DNA from: Deltaproteobacteria bacterium
GTDB lineage: Bacteria; Desulfobacterota; Syntrophobacteria; Syntrophobacterales; Syntrophobacteraceae
NCBI GenBank assembly: GCA_021793275.1
Contig: JAJYTC010000003.1
Coordinates: forward strand, 1 to 60,785
Length of the DNA stretch: 60,785 nt
Reading direction: 5' to 3'
Made by a program: the position numbers and the translations under genes. Below, one piece after another: positions 1 through 9,402 of the stretch. The first letter of the stretch is position 1; every line of letters starts with the position of its first letter. Under the pieces are notes generated by a model. That model was not told where the DNA came from. It worked only from the letters and a program-made list of their open reading frames with translations, and did no database searches.

Positions 1-950
1 GTCCCGGCCATGCGGACTACATCAAGAATATGATCACCGGGGCCGCCCAGATGGACGGAGCTATCCTGGTGGTTGCCGCCGACGACGGTCCTATGCCGCA
101 GACCCGCGAGCACATTCTTCTGGCCCGTCAGGTCGGCGTCCCCTACATCGTTGTTTTTCTAAACAAGGTGGACATGGTCGACGACCCCGAGTTGATCGAG
201 CTTGTCGAGCTCGAGCTTCGCGAGCTTTTGACCAAGTACGGCTTTCCCGGCGACGACATCCCGATCATTAAGGGATCTGCCCTGAAGGCCCTCGAGGCCG
301 ACGATCCGGCAGCCGATGATGCTAAGTGCGTCTTCGAACTCGTCGACGCGATCGACGCTTATATCCCCGAGCCGGTGCGCGATATCGATAAGCCCTTTTT
401 GATGCCTATCGAGGATGTGTTTTCGATTTCCGGGCGCGGTACGGTTGTTACTGGCAGGGTCGAGCGCGGGGTTGTCAAGGTCGGCGACGAGGTGGAAATC
501 GTGGGTTTCCGTCCCACATTCAAAACGGTTTGCACCGGCGTCGAAATGTTTCGAAAGACCCTTGATTCGGGCCAGGCCGGCGACAACATCGGTGTGCTCC
601 TTCGCGGCACCAAAAGAGAGGAAGTCGAGCGTGGCCAGGTCGTCGCCAAGCCCGCCTCGATCACTCCCCATACTAAGTTTAAGGCTGAAGTCTACGTACT
701 CAAAAAGGAAGAGGGCGGGCGCCATACTCCATTTTTTCCCGGCTACCGGCCGCAGTTCTACTTCAGGACCACCGACGTCACGGGCGTCATGACCCTGCCC
801 GAGGGTGTCGAGATGGTTATGCCCGGCGACAATATCAGTTGTGAAGTGCAACTCATTACGCCTGTAGCGCTCGAAAAAGAATTGCGATTTGCTATTCGCG
901 AAGGCGGCCGCACCGTTGGCGCGGGAGTTCTTACCGAAATTATTGCTTAG
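1..950 (+). CDS. tuf: elongation factor Tu, 3' part (5' end outside window)
   Basis: The window opens inside this gene, so only about the last 315 residues are visible. The product is the GTPase that delivers aminoacyl-tRNA to the ribosomal A site. Bases 3-20 encode the PGHADY switch II segment with its catalytic His. The NKVD guanine-specificity motif, the SALK loop and beta-barrel domains 2 ([13 protein letters not shown]) and 3 (ending [10 protein letters not shown]) follow. The frame is open to base 1. It lies about 60 bp before rpsJ, the usual junction of the str and S10 clusters. Confidence 0.97.
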   Translation, partial: PGHADYIKNMITGAAQMDGAILVVAADDGPMPQTREHILLARQVGVPYIVVFLNKVDMVDDPELIELVELELRELLTKYGFPGDDIPIIKGSALKALEADDPAADDAKCVFELVDAIDAYIPEPVRDIDKPFLMPIEDVFSISGRGTVVTGRVERGVVKVGDEVEIVGFRPTFKTVCTGVEMFRKTLDSGQAGDNIGVLLRGTKREEVERGQVVAKPASITPHTKFKAEVYVLKKEEGGRHTPFFPGYRPQFYFRTTDVTGVMTLPEGVEMVMPGDNISCEVQLITPVALEKELRFAIREGGRTVGAGVLTEIIA

Positions 951-1011
951 GTTTTATTTACAGCAGGATAACCGGGGCACTGCTCCGGTTGTCTATTTGA
1001 TAGGAATGCAA

Positions 1012-1323
1012 ATGGTGACGAATCAAAGAATTCGCATCCGGCTCAAAGCTTATGATCACAAGCTGCTCGACCAGTCAACCAACGAGATCGTAATGACGGC
1101 CAAGAAGACCGGTGCGCGGGTGGCCGGCCCGATACCGCTTCCGACCAAGATCAACCGGTACACTGTCCTGCGTTCCCCTCATGTCGACAAAAAGTCGCGG
1201 GAGCAGTTCGAGATACGTGTTCACAAGCGTCTTATCGATATCCTGGAGCCCACGCAGCAAACTGTCGATTCCCTGATGAAGCTGGATCTGTCTGCCGGGG
1301 TGGATGTTGAAATTAAGCTTTAG
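1012..1323 (+). CDS. rpsJ: 30S ribosomal protein S10
   Basis: S10 is a small-subunit head protein and first gene of the S10 operon; the free protein also acts as NusE in antitermination. The 103-residue product contains the family core [16 protein letters not shown] and ends DVEIKL. An in-frame extension upstream exists, but the ATG at 1012 gives the family length and has AGGA 7 nt before it. A competing ATG at 1006 is less well spaced. It is followed after 39 bp by rplC. Confidence 0.96.
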   Translation: MVTNQRIRIRLKAYDHKLLDQSTNEIVMTAKKTGARVAGPIPLPTKINRYTVLRSPHVDKKSREQFEIRVHKRLIDILEPTQQTVDSLMKLDLSAGVDVEIKL

Positions 1324-1362
1324 GACTTTGGCGCAAGTCGAGGTGAAAGAAAGCAGCAGCTC

Positions 1363-1995
1363 ATGATTACGGCAATTATTGGACGCAAACTTGATATGAC
1401 CCAGATTTTTGCAGGTGACGGCGCTGCCTATCCGGTAACACTGGTCCAGGCCGGTCCGTGCACTGTAACCCAGGTAAAAACGGTCGAAAAGGACGGTTAC
1501 TCGGCCTTGCAGGTCGGTTTTGGAACCAAAAAGCCCAAAAGCGTCACCCGTCCCGTGAAGGGCCATCTGGATAAGGTGGGAAAGGGCTATTTCGAGGTTT
1601 TGCGGGAGATCCCGGCCCGGAATGCCTCCGAACACAATCCCGGCGACCAGGTGCTTGCCGATATCTTCCAGATCGGCGATCGCGTTGATATCATCGGAAA
1701 GAGCAAGGGCAAAGGGTACGCGGGTACGATCAAGCGCTGGAGGTTTGGACGGGGACCCAGTGCCCACGGGTCCAAAAATATCCGTGAGCCTGGTTCTACC
1801 GGTATGGCCACTTATCCGGGCCGGGTGATCAAGGGCAAGAAAATGCCCGGGCAGAAGGGTAACAAGCGCACGACCGTGTTGAATCTTCGGATCGTCGATG
1901 TCCTTCCGGAGAACAATCTCCTGCTCGTCCACGGCGCGGTTCCGGGTGCAAAGAACGGTATTGTTATCGTTCGCAAGACCAATCGTGCGAAATAA
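1363..1995 (+). CDS. rplC: 50S ribosomal protein L3
   Basis: L3 is an early-assembly large-subunit protein whose long loop reaches the peptidyl transferase centre. The N-terminus MITAIIGRKLDMTQIF matches the family, as does the central GTIKRWRFGRGPSAHGS loop. At 210 residues it has normal length. It is the second gene of the S10 operon. The 71 bp between it and rplD hold a heptamer run and a terminator-like hairpin (separate entry). Confidence 0.96.
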   Translation: MITAIIGRKLDMTQIFAGDGAAYPVTLVQAGPCTVTQVKTVEKDGYSALQVGFGTKKPKSVTRPVKGHLDKVGKGYFEVLREIPARNASEHNPGDQVLADIFQIGDRVDIIGKSKGKGYAGTIKRWRFGRGPSAHGSKNIREPGSTGMATYPGRVIKGKKMPGQKGNKRTTVLNLRIVDVLPENNLLLVHGAVPGAKNGIVIVRKTNRAK

Positions 1996-2008
1996 AGAGG
2001 ATGAGGCC

Positions 2009-2049
2009 GGAAGGAAAAAGGCAAAAGTGAAAAGGGCTTAAAAAGCCCT
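2009..2049 (+). repeat. heptamer run plus terminator-like hairpin between rplC and rplD
   Basis: Four degenerate 7-bp units (ggaagga, aaaaggc, aaaagtg, aaaaggg) run from 2009 to 2036. They merge into a perfect 7-bp stem, agggctt (2033-2039) and aagccct (2043-2049), with a 3-nt loop. The sequence agttttt follows immediately, then the GAGG that serves rplD. The shape is that of an intrinsic terminator or attenuator inside the S10 operon. Function is inference. Confidence 0.6.
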
Positions 2050-2066
2050 AGTTTTTGAGGACTGCC

Positions 2067-2687
2067 ATGCCTACTGTGGATGTATATAACCTTGCAAGCG
2101 AAGTAACGGGTCAACTCGAGCTAAGTGAAGCTGTGTTCGGTGTGCCTGTAAAATCTCATGTGCTCCATGAGGTCGTCGTCTATCAACTCGCCAAACGGCG
2201 GGCCGGTACTGCGAAGACCAAGGGGAGAAGCGAAGTCTCCGGCGGAGGCAAGAAGCCTTGGCGCCAAAAGGGCACCGGACGCGCCCGTTCGGGCACCAGC
2301 CGTTCTCCGGTCTGGCGAGGAGGTGGTATTATTCATGGTCCTCAGCCTCGCGACTACGAGATGCGCGTTCCCAAGAAGGTGCGTCGCCTGGCGCTCAAGA
2401 TGGCCCTTACCCAGAAGGTGCTTGACGAGGGATTCAAGGTGATCGACGAGTTTAAGCTCGAAAAGATCCGCACCAGGGACTTAGTAGGGCTGCTCGATCG
2501 GTTTGAGCTTGGCAAGACCCTTGTCGTCTTGCCGGGGCCTGACGAAATAATTGAGAAATCCGCCCGGAACATTCCCAATGTAAAAGTGCTGCGCTCCGAG
2601 GGGCTCAACGTCTACGACCTGCTTGACTACCGCGCGGTGATCCTCAGCCGGGAGTGCGTGAGCAGGATAGAGGAGGCGCTGGCATGA
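2067..2687 (+). CDS. rplD: 50S ribosomal protein L4
   Basis: L4 binds 23S rRNA domain I and lines the exit tunnel with its extended loop. In E. coli it also autoregulates the S10 operon. The loop signature [19 protein letters not shown] is intact. ATG 2067 is preferred (206 residues, starting MPTVDVYNL) because GAGG lies 6 nt upstream; an ATG at 2055 is in frame but lacks a site. Its stop overlaps the rplW start (ATGA). Confidence 0.95.
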   Translation: MPTVDVYNLASEVTGQLELSEAVFGVPVKSHVLHEVVVYQLAKRRAGTAKTKGRSEVSGGGKKPWRQKGTGRARSGTSRSPVWRGGGIIHGPQPRDYEMRVPKKVRRLALKMALTQKVLDEGFKVIDEFKLEKIRTRDLVGLLDRFELGKTLVVLPGPDEIIEKSARNIPNVKVLRSEGLNVYDLLDYRAVILSRECVSRIEEALA

Positions 2688-2977
2688 ACCCGAAGATATA
2701 CAGCATTTTGAAGCGGCCGCTTGTAACCGAGAAGAGCACCACTGAAAAAGACCAGAGAAACAAACTGTTCTTCGAAGTTGACCGCTACGCCAACAAGATC
2801 GAAATCAAAGAGGCGGTCGAAACGATTTTCAAGGTCAACGTTCTCGATGTCGCCACTTTGAATATGAACGGGAAGTTGAAACGGGTCGGCCGAAAATTTA
2901 CTAAAATGCCCGATTGGAAAAAGGCCGTCGTAACGATTAAAGCCGGGCAACGGGTCGAATTTTTTGAAGGCGTGTAA
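2684..2977 (+). CDS. rplW: 50S ribosomal protein L23
   Basis: L23 sits at the tunnel exit and is the docking site for trigger factor and SRP. The 97-residue product carries the family opening [13 protein letters not shown] and ends with the [11 protein letters not shown] strand. ATG 2684 overlaps the rplD TGA by 4 nt, so the two are probably translationally coupled. A longer frame to 2654 is possible but would intrude into rplD. About 147 bp with a heptamer repeat element follow. Confidence 0.95.
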   Translation: MNPKIYSILKRPLVTEKSTTEKDQRNKLFFEVDRYANKIEIKEAVETIFKVNVLDVATLNMNGKLKRVGRKFTKMPDWKKAVVTIKAGQRVEFFEGV

Positions 2978-2982
2978 AGGGC

Positions 2983-3100
2983 AGTGATGAGTCAATAGTG
3001 ATCAGTGAAAGGATTTTTTCCCTTTACTCCTCACTGTTCGCTCAAGTGATCAGGGATCAGGTATCTTTCGCATCACTCGTCACTGTTCACTGTTCACTCG
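2983..3100 (+). repeat. intergenic heptamer element A (rplW-rplB)
   Basis: Left arm: four tandem 7-mers of type AGTGATS (agtgatg, agtcaat, agtgatc, agtgaaa) at 2983-3010. Right arm: four 7-mers tcactcg, tcactgt, tcactgt, tcactcg at 3073-3100, roughly the reverse complement of the left arm. The middle holds further partial units. The element fills nearly the whole gap inside an operon and could fold as a long hairpin in the mRNA. Confidence 0.7.
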
Positions 3101-3124
3101 TTGGTCTGGAGAGGAAAAGTCATA

Positions 3125-3946
3125 ATGGGTATTAGAAAAGTCAAGCCGACATCAGCGGGCCGCCGGTTTCAGACATACGCAACCTTCGAGGAAATTTCGG
3201 CGGACAGGCCTCATAAGGGGCTGGTCGAGCCTTTGCGCAAATCCGGCGGTCGCAATAACGTTGGGCGGGTTACCGCTTGGCAGCGCGGCGGAGGCCATAA
3301 GAGGCTTTATCGGATCATAGACTTCAAGCGCGACAAGGAAGGCATCCCGGCAAAGGTTGCCACAATCGAGTACGATCCCAATCGTTCTGCCAATATCGCG
3401 CTGCTCCACTATGCCGACGGGGAAAAGCGATACATTCTTGCCCCTGTCGGAATCAAGGTCGGTGACCGCCTCATGACCGGCCCGGAATCCGACATAAAGC
3501 CGGGCAATTGCCTCAAGCTCGCCAACCTGCCGCTTGGCGCCGTTGTGCACAATATTGAGATGCGGCCGGGAAAGGGTGGGCAGCTGGCCCGTTCGGCCGG
3601 TTCGAGTGCTCAGTTGATCGCCCGGGAAGGTAAGTACGCTACGCTTCGCATGCCTTCGGGCGAGATGCGCATGATCTCCGTGGAATGCAAGGCCACTGTC
3701 GGTCAGGTCGGCAATATCGATCATGAGAACGTTTCTCTCGGGAAAGCCGGGCGCACTCGCTGGGCGGGTAAACGTCCCCATGTGCGCGGCGTTGCGATGA
3801 ACCCTGTGGACCACCCGATGGGGGGCGGCGAGGGAAGAAGCTCTGGCGGTCGTCACCCGTGCAGCCCTTGGGGCATCCCGACAAAGGGTTACCGCACCCG
3901 TAAGGCAAAGCTGAGCGATAAGTTCATTATTCATCGCCGGAAGTAG
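3125..3946 (+). CDS. rplB: 50S ribosomal protein L2
   Basis: L2 is a primary 23S rRNA binder needed for subunit association and peptidyl transfer. Start ATG 3125 ([14 protein letters not shown]) gives 273 residues, the standard length. The in-frame GTG at 3101 has no family support. The C-terminal [18 protein letters not shown] segment, with the conserved His near the catalytic centre, is complete. It is followed after 9 bp by rpsS. Confidence 0.96.
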   Translation: MGIRKVKPTSAGRRFQTYATFEEISADRPHKGLVEPLRKSGGRNNVGRVTAWQRGGGHKRLYRIIDFKRDKEGIPAKVATIEYDPNRSANIALLHYADGEKRYILAPVGIKVGDRLMTGPESDIKPGNCLKLANLPLGAVVHNIEMRPGKGGQLARSAGSSAQLIAREGKYATLRMPSGEMRMISVECKATVGQVGNIDHENVSLGKAGRTRWAGKRPHVRGVAMNPVDHPMGGGEGRSSGGRHPCSPWGIPTKGYRTRKAKLSDKFIIHRRK

Positions 3947-3955
3947 GAGGATAAG

Positions 3956-4243
3956 GTGCCTCGGTCATTAAAAAAAGGGCCGTTTGTTGACGATTCCCTG
4001 TTCGATAAGGTTGCGAAAGCCAAAGATACGGGCGACCGCAAAGTCATAAAGACTTGGTCTCGCAGGTCGACCATACTGCCCGAGTTCGTGGGGATCACTC
4101 TTGCCGTGCACAACGGGAAAAAATTTATTCCCGTGTTCGTGAGCGAGAATATGGTTGGACACAAACTGGGTGAGTTTTCTCCGACAAGGACCTTTCACGG
4201 CCATGCCGGAGATAAAAAGACCAAAGTAAAAGGGAAAAAATAA
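3956..4243 (+). CDS. rpsS: 30S ribosomal protein S19
   Basis: S19 is a small-subunit head protein that pairs with S13 near the A and P sites. The start is GTG 3956 with AGGAGG upstream in the rplB-rpsS gap. The N-terminus [12 protein letters not shown] and the C-terminal [17 protein letters not shown] are typical. It has 95 residues. The stop TAA shares its last base with the rplV ATG, suggesting coupled translation. Confidence 0.96.
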   Translation: MPRSLKKGPFVDDSLFDKVAKAKDTGDRKVIKTWSRRSTILPEFVGITLAVHNGKKFIPVFVSENMVGHKLGEFSPTRTFHGHAGDKKTKVKGKK

Positions 4244-4578
4244 TGGAAGTGAGAGCTGTTGGCAAATACCTGCGGGTCTCCTCGCAGAAAGCTCGCCTGG
4301 TTGCCGATATGGTCCGCGGCAAAAAAGTCGATGATGCGCTGATTCTGCTCAGGTTTACACCCAAAAAAAGCGGACGGCTCATAACCAAGGTGCTCCGCTC
4401 GGCAATGGCTAACGCCGAAAATAGCGAGGTCGGCGACCTGGATAAGCTCTACGTTAAGACCATAAAGGTCGACCAGGGACCCAGGCTCAAAAGGTTTCGG
4501 CCTCGGGCGATGGGCAGAGCCACCCGGATCATCAAACCATCGAGTCATATAACGGTTGTTTTGGACGATAAAAAATAG
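4243..4578 (+). CDS. rplV: 50S ribosomal protein L22
   Basis: L22 contributes a beta-hairpin to the nascent peptide tunnel, the classic macrolide-resistance site. Visible signatures are VSSQKARLVADMVRGKKVDDA and the tip region GPRLKRFRPRAMGRA followed by HITVVL. It has 111 residues. It overlaps rpsS by one base; an 85-bp gap with heptamer element D separates it from rpsC. Confidence 0.95.
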   Translation: MEVRAVGKYLRVSSQKARLVADMVRGKKVDDALILLRFTPKKSGRLITKVLRSAMANAENSEVGDLDKLYVKTIKVDQGPRLKRFRPRAMGRATRIIKPSSHITVVLDDKK

Positions 4579-4585
4579 AAATTAA

Positions 4586-4646
4586 GAAAGCGGGAAGACA
4601 GAAGCGAAAAACTTCTTGCTTCCTGCTCCTCGCTGCCTGCTTCAGC
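4586..4646 (+). repeat. intergenic heptamer element D (rplV-rpsC)
   Basis: Left units gaaagcg, ggaagac, agaagcg (4586-4606) face five right units cttcttg, cttcctg, ctcctcg, ctgcctg, cttcagc (4612-4646). The innermost part can pair as agaag/cttct across a cgaaaaa loop. This is the CTTCCTG subtype, shared with elements E and F. Confidence 0.68.
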
Positions 4647-4663
4647 ACTCACGGAGGTGACGT

Positions 4664-5293
4664 TTGGGACAGAAAGTTCATCCGACAGGGTTCCGGCTGG
4701 GTATCCTCAAGACCTGGGATTCGAAATGGTTCGCTACAAGGGGCTATTCCAAGCTGGTTTTCGAGGATCGCCAGATCCGCGATCACATAAAGGAACGGCT
4801 GTTTCACGCCGGCATCTCTAAGGTGGAGATCGAACGGGCCGCCAACAAGGTTAAGATCCGCATTCATACGGCGCGCCCCGGGATCGTGATCGGCAAGAAG
4901 GGCGCTGAAATCGAGGTGCTGAGGCGCGACCTCGAGCGTAGGTTCAAGCGTGAAGTCCTGATCGATATCCAGGAAGTGCGCCGTCCTGAGCTCGACGCCA
5001 CTCTGGTCGCCGAAAATATTGCCCTTCAGCTCGTTAGACGGGTCGCCTTCCGCCGTGCTATGAAACGCGCCGTCAGCTCGGCCCTCAAGTTCGGGGCTAA
5101 AGGCGTAAGGGTCGCCTCCGCTGGGCGCCTGGGCGGGGCCGAAATGGCTCGCAGGGAGTGGTATCGTGAAGGCAGAGTCCCCCTTCATACTTTGAGGGCC
5201 GATATAGATTACGGCACGGCGCTTGCCAGGACCACCTACGGCATCATCGGCGTGAAGGTCTGGATATTTAAGGGCGAAGTACTGCCGGATTAG
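4664..5293 (+). CDS. rpsC: 30S ribosomal protein S3
   Basis: S3 forms part of the mRNA entry tunnel and has helicase-related function. The start is TTG 4664 (family opening [13 protein letters not shown]) with GGAGGTGA upstream. The KH domain GxxG is IGKKGAE near residue 70; the C-terminal domain contains [20 protein letters not shown]. Its 209 residues are normal length. Heptamer element B begins one base before its stop codon ends. Confidence 0.95.
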   Translation: MGQKVHPTGFRLGILKTWDSKWFATRGYSKLVFEDRQIRDHIKERLFHAGISKVEIERAANKVKIRIHTARPGIVIGKKGAEIEVLRRDLERRFKREVLIDIQEVRRPELDATLVAENIALQLVRRVAFRRAMKRAVSSALKFGAKGVRVASAGRLGGAEMARREWYREGRVPLHTLRADIDYGTALARTTYGIIGVKVWIFKGEVLPD

Positions 5294-5353
5294 TGACTGG
5301 TGATCTGTGAACAGTGACCAGTGAGCATAATTTGTCCGTATTCCCTGTTCACG
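5292..5353 (+). repeat. intergenic heptamer element B (rpsC-rplP)
   Basis: Five tandem 7-mers agtgact, ggtgatc, tgtgaac, agtgacc, agtgagc cover 5292-5326. A perfect inverted pair gtgaacag (5307-5314) and ctgttcac (5345-5352) encloses a 30-nt loop. This is the TTCACTG subtype seen at elements A and C. It occupies almost the entire intercistronic gap. Confidence 0.7.
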
Positions 5354-5369
5354 TAATTGGAGAAATGTG

Positions 5370-5786
5370 ATGTTAGCTCCAAAAAGGGTTAAATTCAGAA
5401 AAGTGCAAAAAGGCCGCATGAGGGGCGCAGCCTATCGCGGAAGCGATGTGAGCTTCGGCGACTTCGGGCTGAAGGCGCTTGAGCCCGGTTATGTTACCGC
5501 CAGGCAGATCGAGGCCGCCCGTATTGCCATTACCCGCCACGTAAAGCGTGGGGGCAAGGTTTGGATTCGAATCTTCCCCGATAAGCCCTTCACCAAAAAG
5601 CCCGCTGAAACCCGGATGGGCAAAGGCAAGGGGGCGCCCGAGGGGTGGATGGCCGTAGTGAGGCCTGGAAGAGTTTTGTACGAAATAAAAGGTGTGAGCG
5701 AAGCTGTGGCGCGCGAGGCCCTGGGTCTTGCCTCGCATAAGCTTCCTGTGCCCACACGCTTTGTATCGAGGCAGGATATACTATGA
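5370..5786 (+). CDS. rplP: 50S ribosomal protein L16
   Basis: L16 organises the A-site tRNA pocket in the large subunit. ATG 5370 gives [17 protein letters not shown], the standard N-terminus; a GTG one codon earlier is possible, and TGGAGA lies upstream. Typical segments are [19 protein letters not shown] and the C-terminal KLPVPTRFV. It has 138 residues. The stop overlaps the rpmC start by 4 nt. Confidence 0.95.
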   Translation: MLAPKRVKFRKVQKGRMRGAAYRGSDVSFGDFGLKALEPGYVTARQIEAARIAITRHVKRGGKVWIRIFPDKPFTKKPAETRMGKGKGAPEGWMAVVRPGRVLYEIKGVSEAVAREALGLASHKLPVPTRFVSRQDIL

Positions 5787-5983
5787 AGGCTGGCGAGCTG
5801 CGGGAAATGACGAGAGACGAGCTTATCGGGAAGCTCAAGGAGATCCGGGAAGCCCTGTTCAATCTCACGTTTCAGAAGGCGACCGGGCAACTGGACAATA
5901 CCGCCCAACTCCCGAAGAACAGGAAAGACATCGCGCGGATACTCACGGTTTTGTCCGAGATGGACAGAAACGCGGGAGCATAG
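5783..5983 (+). CDS. rpmC: 50S ribosomal protein L29
   Basis: L29 is a small helical-hairpin protein beside the tunnel exit. The 66-residue product begins [14 protein letters not shown] and shows the conserved [15 protein letters not shown] and [11 protein letters not shown] helices. The ATGA overlap with rplP suggests coupling. rpsQ follows after 15 bp. Confidence 0.94.
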   Translation: MKAGELREMTRDELIGKLKEIREALFNLTFQKATGQLDNTAQLPKNRKDIARILTVLSEMDRNAGA

Positions 5984-5998
5984 GGGCAGAGAAGAGCT

Positions 5999-6262
5999 AT
6001 GAAAGAGCTGAAATCTACCAGGAAAACTCGTGTCGGCAAGGTCATGAGCAATAAAATGGATAAAACTGTGGTAGTCATGGTCGAACGGCTGATCCAGGAC
6101 GACAAATACCGAAAGTTCGTTCGGCGAAGGAATACGTTCAAGGCCCACGACCCGCAGAACTCCTGCTCGATCGGCGACCAGGTGCTCATCGAGGAAAGCC
6201 GGCCCATTAGTAAAGAAAAGCGCTGGCTGGTTGTGAAAGTCCTCGAGAAGGCGGCTTTCTAA
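5999..6262 (+). CDS. rpsQ: 30S ribosomal protein S17
   Basis: S17 is an OB-fold primary binder of 16S rRNA helix 11. Family motifs are GKVMSNKMDKTVVVMVER near the N-terminus and the C-terminal RPISKEKRWLVVKVLEKA. It has 87 residues. The following 85 bp contain a small ggtcc/ggacc hairpin near 6267-6281 and no gene. Confidence 0.95.
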   Translation: MKELKSTRKTRVGKVMSNKMDKTVVVMVERLIQDDKYRKFVRRRNTFKAHDPQNSCSIGDQVLIEESRPISKEKRWLVVKVLEKAAF

Positions 6263-6347
6263 CGCGGTCCGTGTCGGACCGGGTCAGGTTGGGCATCAAC
6301 GTTTGGCCCACCGCAATGGACATGTGCGAGACCATTTGGAGTAAGAG

Positions 6348-6716
6348 ATGATTCAAGCGGAAACTCAATTGAACGCCGCTGATAATTCCGGGGCCAAGCG
6401 GCTCTATTGCATCAAGGTGCTCGGCGGGACCCGAAGGCGATATGCTTCGGTTGGCGACATTATCGTTGTGTCCGTCCAGGAAGCGATTCCCAACGCCAAA
6501 GTTAAAAAGGGCGATGTGCTCAAAGCTGTTGTCGTGCGCACCAAAAAGGAGGTCCGTCGCCCGGACGGCTCCTATATAAAATTCGACGACAACTCCGCGG
6601 TGCTGATCAATGCCTCCAAGGAACCGATCGGTACCCGCATCTTCGGGCCTGTGGCCAGGGAATTGCGCGCCAAGCAGTTTATGAAGATAATATCGCTTGC
6701 TCCTGAGGTACTTTAG
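6348..6716 (+). CDS. rplN: 50S ribosomal protein L14
   Basis: L14 is a beta-barrel protein of the subunit interface and the binding site of the silencing factor RsfS. The N-terminus [19 protein letters not shown] and the [19 protein letters not shown] motif are textbook. It has 122 residues with TAAGAG just upstream. It is followed by rplX after 19 bp. Confidence 0.96.
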   Translation: MIQAETQLNAADNSGAKRLYCIKVLGGTRRRYASVGDIIVVSVQEAIPNAKVKKGDVLKAVVVRTKKEVRRPDGSYIKFDDNSAVLINASKEPIGTRIFGPVARELRAKQFMKIISLAPEVL

Positions 6717-6735
6717 CGAAAAAGGGATTCGTTCG

Positions 6736-7062
6736 ATGAAGCACCAAAGTTATGCCATAAAGAAAAACGATACGGTGAAAGTGATCGCCGGCAAGGATAA
6801 GGGGAAGACCGGTAAGGTTTTAAGGGTGATCCCCAAAAAAGGTCGTGCGATCGTTGAGAAGCTCAACATCGTCAAGCGACATCTTCGGCCCAGTGAGCAA
6901 GCCAGGCAGGGAGGGATCCTTGAAAGGGAGGCCCCCATCGAGATGTCTAATCTCATGTTGATTTGTTCCAAGTGCACTGACCCGACCAGGGTGGGCTATC
7001 GAGTGCTCGATGACACGAAGAAAGTGCGGTTTTGCAAGAAATGTAAGGAAGTCATCGACTAG
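6736..7062 (+). CDS. rplX: 50S ribosomal protein L24, with two CxxC pairs
   Basis: L24 initiates large-subunit assembly. ATG 6736 ([14 protein letters not shown]) gives 108 residues; a longer in-frame start at 6697 would run into rplN. The KOW motif segment is [16 protein letters not shown]. The C-terminus carries C77xxC80 and C100xxC103, a likely zinc ribbon seen in many bacterial L24 proteins but absent from E. coli. Confidence 0.95.
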   Translation: MKHQSYAIKKNDTVKVIAGKDKGKTGKVLRVIPKKGRAIVEKLNIVKRHLRPSEQARQGGILEREAPIEMSNLMLICSKCTDPTRVGYRVLDDTKKVRFCKKCKEVID

Positions 7063-7174
7063 GCTGTGCCGTGGCGCCTGAGGCGGCAGAAGGGCTTTTT
7101 GTGGTCCCGACTGCTCCGCCGTTACCGCGCCCCGATTCAGCGGCGTCCACCAAAAAGGCGGGAATGGAGGTGAG

Positions 7175-7714
7175 ATGGCAGCACTGCGCGATAGGTTCAA
7201 TGAGGAAGTTGTTCCCGGGCTAAGGGAACAGTACCAGTATAAAAGCCCTATGCAAATTCCAAGGCTTGTCAAGATCGTTATCAACATGGGCCTTGGGGAG
7301 GCTATTCAGAACGTCAAGGTTCTGGACTCTGCCGCCGCCGAACTGGGCCAGATAAGCGGGCAAAAGCCTGTTATCACCAGGGCGCGCTCGAGCATTGCCG
7401 CCTTCAAGCTGAGGAAAGGTATGCCGATCGGGTGTATGGTCACTTTGAGAGGCGATCGCATGTACGAGTTTTTCGATAAGCTCGTCAACGTCGCCCTGCC
7501 CCGCGTCCGCGACTTCCGAGGCGTTTCCTTTAAAGCCCTTGACGGCAGAGGCAATTACACGCTCGGTATAAAGGAACACATTATTTTCCCCGAAATCGAT
7601 TACGACAAGATAGACAAGATCAAGGGGATGAATATTACTATAGTTACGACGGCCGGGACGGACGATGAGGCCAGAACGCTTCTCGCCCTCTTGGGTATGC
7701 CGTTTAGGCGATGA
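7175..7714 (+). CDS. rplE: 50S ribosomal protein L5
   Basis: L5 binds 5S rRNA and contacts the P-site tRNA. Family segments are [16 protein letters not shown], the [19 protein letters not shown] block and the C-terminal [20 protein letters not shown]. It has 179 residues, with GGAGGTGAG directly before the ATG. The 112-bp gap before it holds an imperfect ctttttgtgg/ccaccaaaaag pairing of unknown role. Confidence 0.96.
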   Translation: MAALRDRFNEEVVPGLREQYQYKSPMQIPRLVKIVINMGLGEAIQNVKVLDSAAAELGQISGQKPVITRARSSIAAFKLRKGMPIGCMVTLRGDRMYEFFDKLVNVALPRVRDFRGVSFKALDGRGNYTLGIKEHIIFPEIDYDKIDKIKGMNITIVTTAGTDDEARTLLALLGMPFRR

Positions 7715-7727
7715 TAAGGAGGCCCCT

Positions 7728-7913
7728 TTGGCTAAAAAGTCACTCATTGCAAAAGCGAAGGCGAGTCCCAAATTCAAGGCGCGCACTTACAACCGGTGTC
7801 CAGTGTGCGGCCGGCCTCGAGGTTACATCCGCAAGTTCGGAATCTGCCGTATTTGTTTCCGCAACATGGCGCTCAAGGGCGAACTTCCCGGCGTGGTCAA
7901 GGCTAGCTGGTAG
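7728..7913 (+). CDS. rpsN: 30S ribosomal protein S14 type Z (zinc-binding)
   Basis: This is the short zinc form of S14, located in the small-subunit head. The start is TTG 7728, 7 nt after AAGGAGG, giving 61 residues; a longer in-frame ORF from 7665 overlaps rplE and is rejected. Zinc ligands are C24, C27, C40 and C43. It contains the [19 protein letters not shown] core. It follows rplE by 13 bp. Confidence 0.95.
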   Translation: MAKKSLIAKAKASPKFKARTYNRCPVCGRPRGYIRKFGICRICFRNMALKGELPGVVKASW

Positions 7914-7934
7914 CACCGCAGGAGAGATCAGGAA

Positions 7935-8333
7935 ATGATGGTATCGGACCCGATAGGCGACTTTATCAACCGTATTCGCAATGCGCAAAAGGCGCGCTTT
8001 GACAAGGTTGATATCCCCGCTTCCCGCATGAAGGCCAACTTGTGCCGCATCCTCAAGGAAGAGGGATTCATAAAGAATTATAAGTTCATCAGGGACGACA
8101 AGCAGGGAATTCTCCGCATCAATATAAAATACGGAGAAAGCCGCGAAGGTGCTCTGGCTGGAGCTAAGCGAATCAGCAAATCCGGCCGTCGAGTCTATGT
8201 CGGCCACCTCGAAATTCCCAGGGTAATGAACGGTATGGGTATTTCCATCCTCTCTACATCGAGGGGCGTGATGACCGACAGGCAGGCCCGAAAGGAAGGC
8301 GTTGGCGGTGAGGTTCTTTGCGCCGTCTGGTAG
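7935..8333 (+). CDS. rpsH: 30S ribosomal protein S8
   Basis: S8 is a primary 16S binder of the central domain and, in E. coli, the spc operon autoregulator. The N-terminus [18 protein letters not shown] and the C-terminal [20 protein letters not shown] are typical. Two adjacent ATGs (7935, 7938) are both possible. It has 131-132 residues. Heptamer element E fills the gap to rplF. Confidence 0.95.
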   Translation: MMVSDPIGDFINRIRNAQKARFDKVDIPASRMKANLCRILKEEGFIKNYKFIRDDKQGILRINIKYGESREGALAGAKRISKSGRRVYVGHLEIPRVMNGMGISILSTSRGVMTDRQARKEGVGGEVLCAVW

Positions 8334-8337
8334 ACTG

Positions 8338-8420
8338 GAAGCTAGAAGCTGGAAGTGAGAAGCGAGAAGCAAGTAGCAAGAAGCTGAAAAATCCTTAGTC
8401 TTCCCGCTCCCTGCTTCCGC
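8338..8420 (+). repeat. intergenic heptamer element E (rpsH-rplF), clearest tandem array
   Basis: Seven consecutive degenerate 7-mers, gaagcta, gaagctg, gaagtga, gaagcga, gaagcaa, gtagcaa, gaagctg, run from 8338 to 8386. Three reverse-type units cttcccg, ctccctg, cttccgc follow at 8400-8420. The arms can pair across the short aaaaatccttagt segment. This is the best-ordered member of the family in the window. Confidence 0.75.
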
Positions 8421-8440
8421 ATTAATAAAGGAGCAACGGC

Positions 8441-8983
8441 ATGTCACGGGTGGGTAAGTTGCCCATTCCTTTACCGAAAGGGGTGGATGTCAGTCTTGAA
8501 GGATCGGCCCTCACGGTAAAAGGCCCCAAGGGGACGCTTCAAAGGTCGATTCCGGCCGGTATCGATGTGGATATCAGCAAGGAGACTGTCGCGTTCATGC
8601 GCAGGGACGATTCCAAGGAATCCCGCTCGACGCACGGGTTGATCCGCGCCCTTGTCAACAATATGGTCAGGGGAGTGAGCGAAGGATTCGTCAAAGGTCT
8701 CGAGATTCAGGGAACAGGCTACCGGGCAGAGGTGCAGGGAAAGACCCTTAACCTTAACCTGGGCTTCTCCCGTCCGGTTCAGTTCGATCTGCCCGATGGC
8801 ATTAACGCCAGCGTTGACAGGTCTAATGTCGTCCGGCTCGAGGGGATCGATATCGAGATACTGGGAGAGACCGCCGCGCGCATTCGCGCTCTTAGGCCGG
8901 TTGAGCCTTATAAGGGCAAGGGGATTCGCTATTCAGGCGAGCGGGTCCATCGCAAGGTCGGTAAGACCGGTTCGAAAAAATAG
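8441..8983 (+). CDS. rplF: 50S ribosomal protein L6
   Basis: L6 lies near the sarcin-ricin loop and elongation-factor binding site. Two repeated alpha-beta domains are visible, opening [17 protein letters not shown]; the family signature [20 protein letters not shown] is near the end. It has 180 residues. GGAGC precedes the ATG. rplR follows after 17 bp. Confidence 0.96.
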   Translation: MSRVGKLPIPLPKGVDVSLEGSALTVKGPKGTLQRSIPAGIDVDISKETVAFMRRDDSKESRSTHGLIRALVNNMVRGVSEGFVKGLEIQGTGYRAEVQGKTLNLNLGFSRPVQFDLPDGINASVDRSNVVRLEGIDIEILGETAARIRALRPVEPYKGKGIRYSGERVHRKVGKTGSKK

Positions 8984-9000
8984 GGTCGGAGGAAGCTCAA

Positions 9001-9375
9001 ATGGCATCAGGTTCGACAAATCCGCGCTATACCGCTCGGCTCAGAAGAAAAAAACGAATTCGGAAAAAAATTGAGGGCGTCGATGAGCGGCCCCGTCTGA
9101 CTGTCTTCCGCAGCGACAAGCATATGTACGCTCAGATTATAAATGATGTGACGGGCGTGACCCTGGTTTCCGCTTCGACCCTCTGCCCTGAATACAGGGA
9201 AATGGGGCCGGTCAAGGGAAAAGTCGGCGCCGCCGGACGCGTTGGGGAACTGATCGCTCGCAAGGCCATTGAAAAGGGAATAGCGAAGGTCGTCTTCGAT
9301 CGTAACGGCTTTATTTATCACGGTCGAATTCAGGCCCTCGCTGAGGCAGCCCGCCAGAAGGGTCTCGATTTTTAA
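9001..9375 (+). CDS. rplR: 50S ribosomal protein L18
   Basis: L18 carries 5S rRNA into the central protuberance together with L5. Family segments are [20 protein letters not shown] and the C-terminal [22 protein letters not shown]. It has 124 residues. GGAGG lies 9 nt before the ATG. It is followed by rpsE after 27 bp. Confidence 0.96.
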   Translation: MASGSTNPRYTARLRRKKRIRKKIEGVDERPRLTVFRSDKHMYAQIINDVTGVTLVSASTLCPEYREMGPVKGKVGAAGRVGELIARKAIEKGIAKVVFDRNGFIYHGRIQALAEAARQKGLDF

Positions 9376-9402
9376 TCCTTATCAGGATCGGAGGCATTTA
9401 CA

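Noticed and set aside
8338-8420. Possible CRISPR array
   Set aside because: The repeat unit is 7 bp with no spacers; CRISPR repeats are 21-48 bp with unique spacers, and no cas gene is present.
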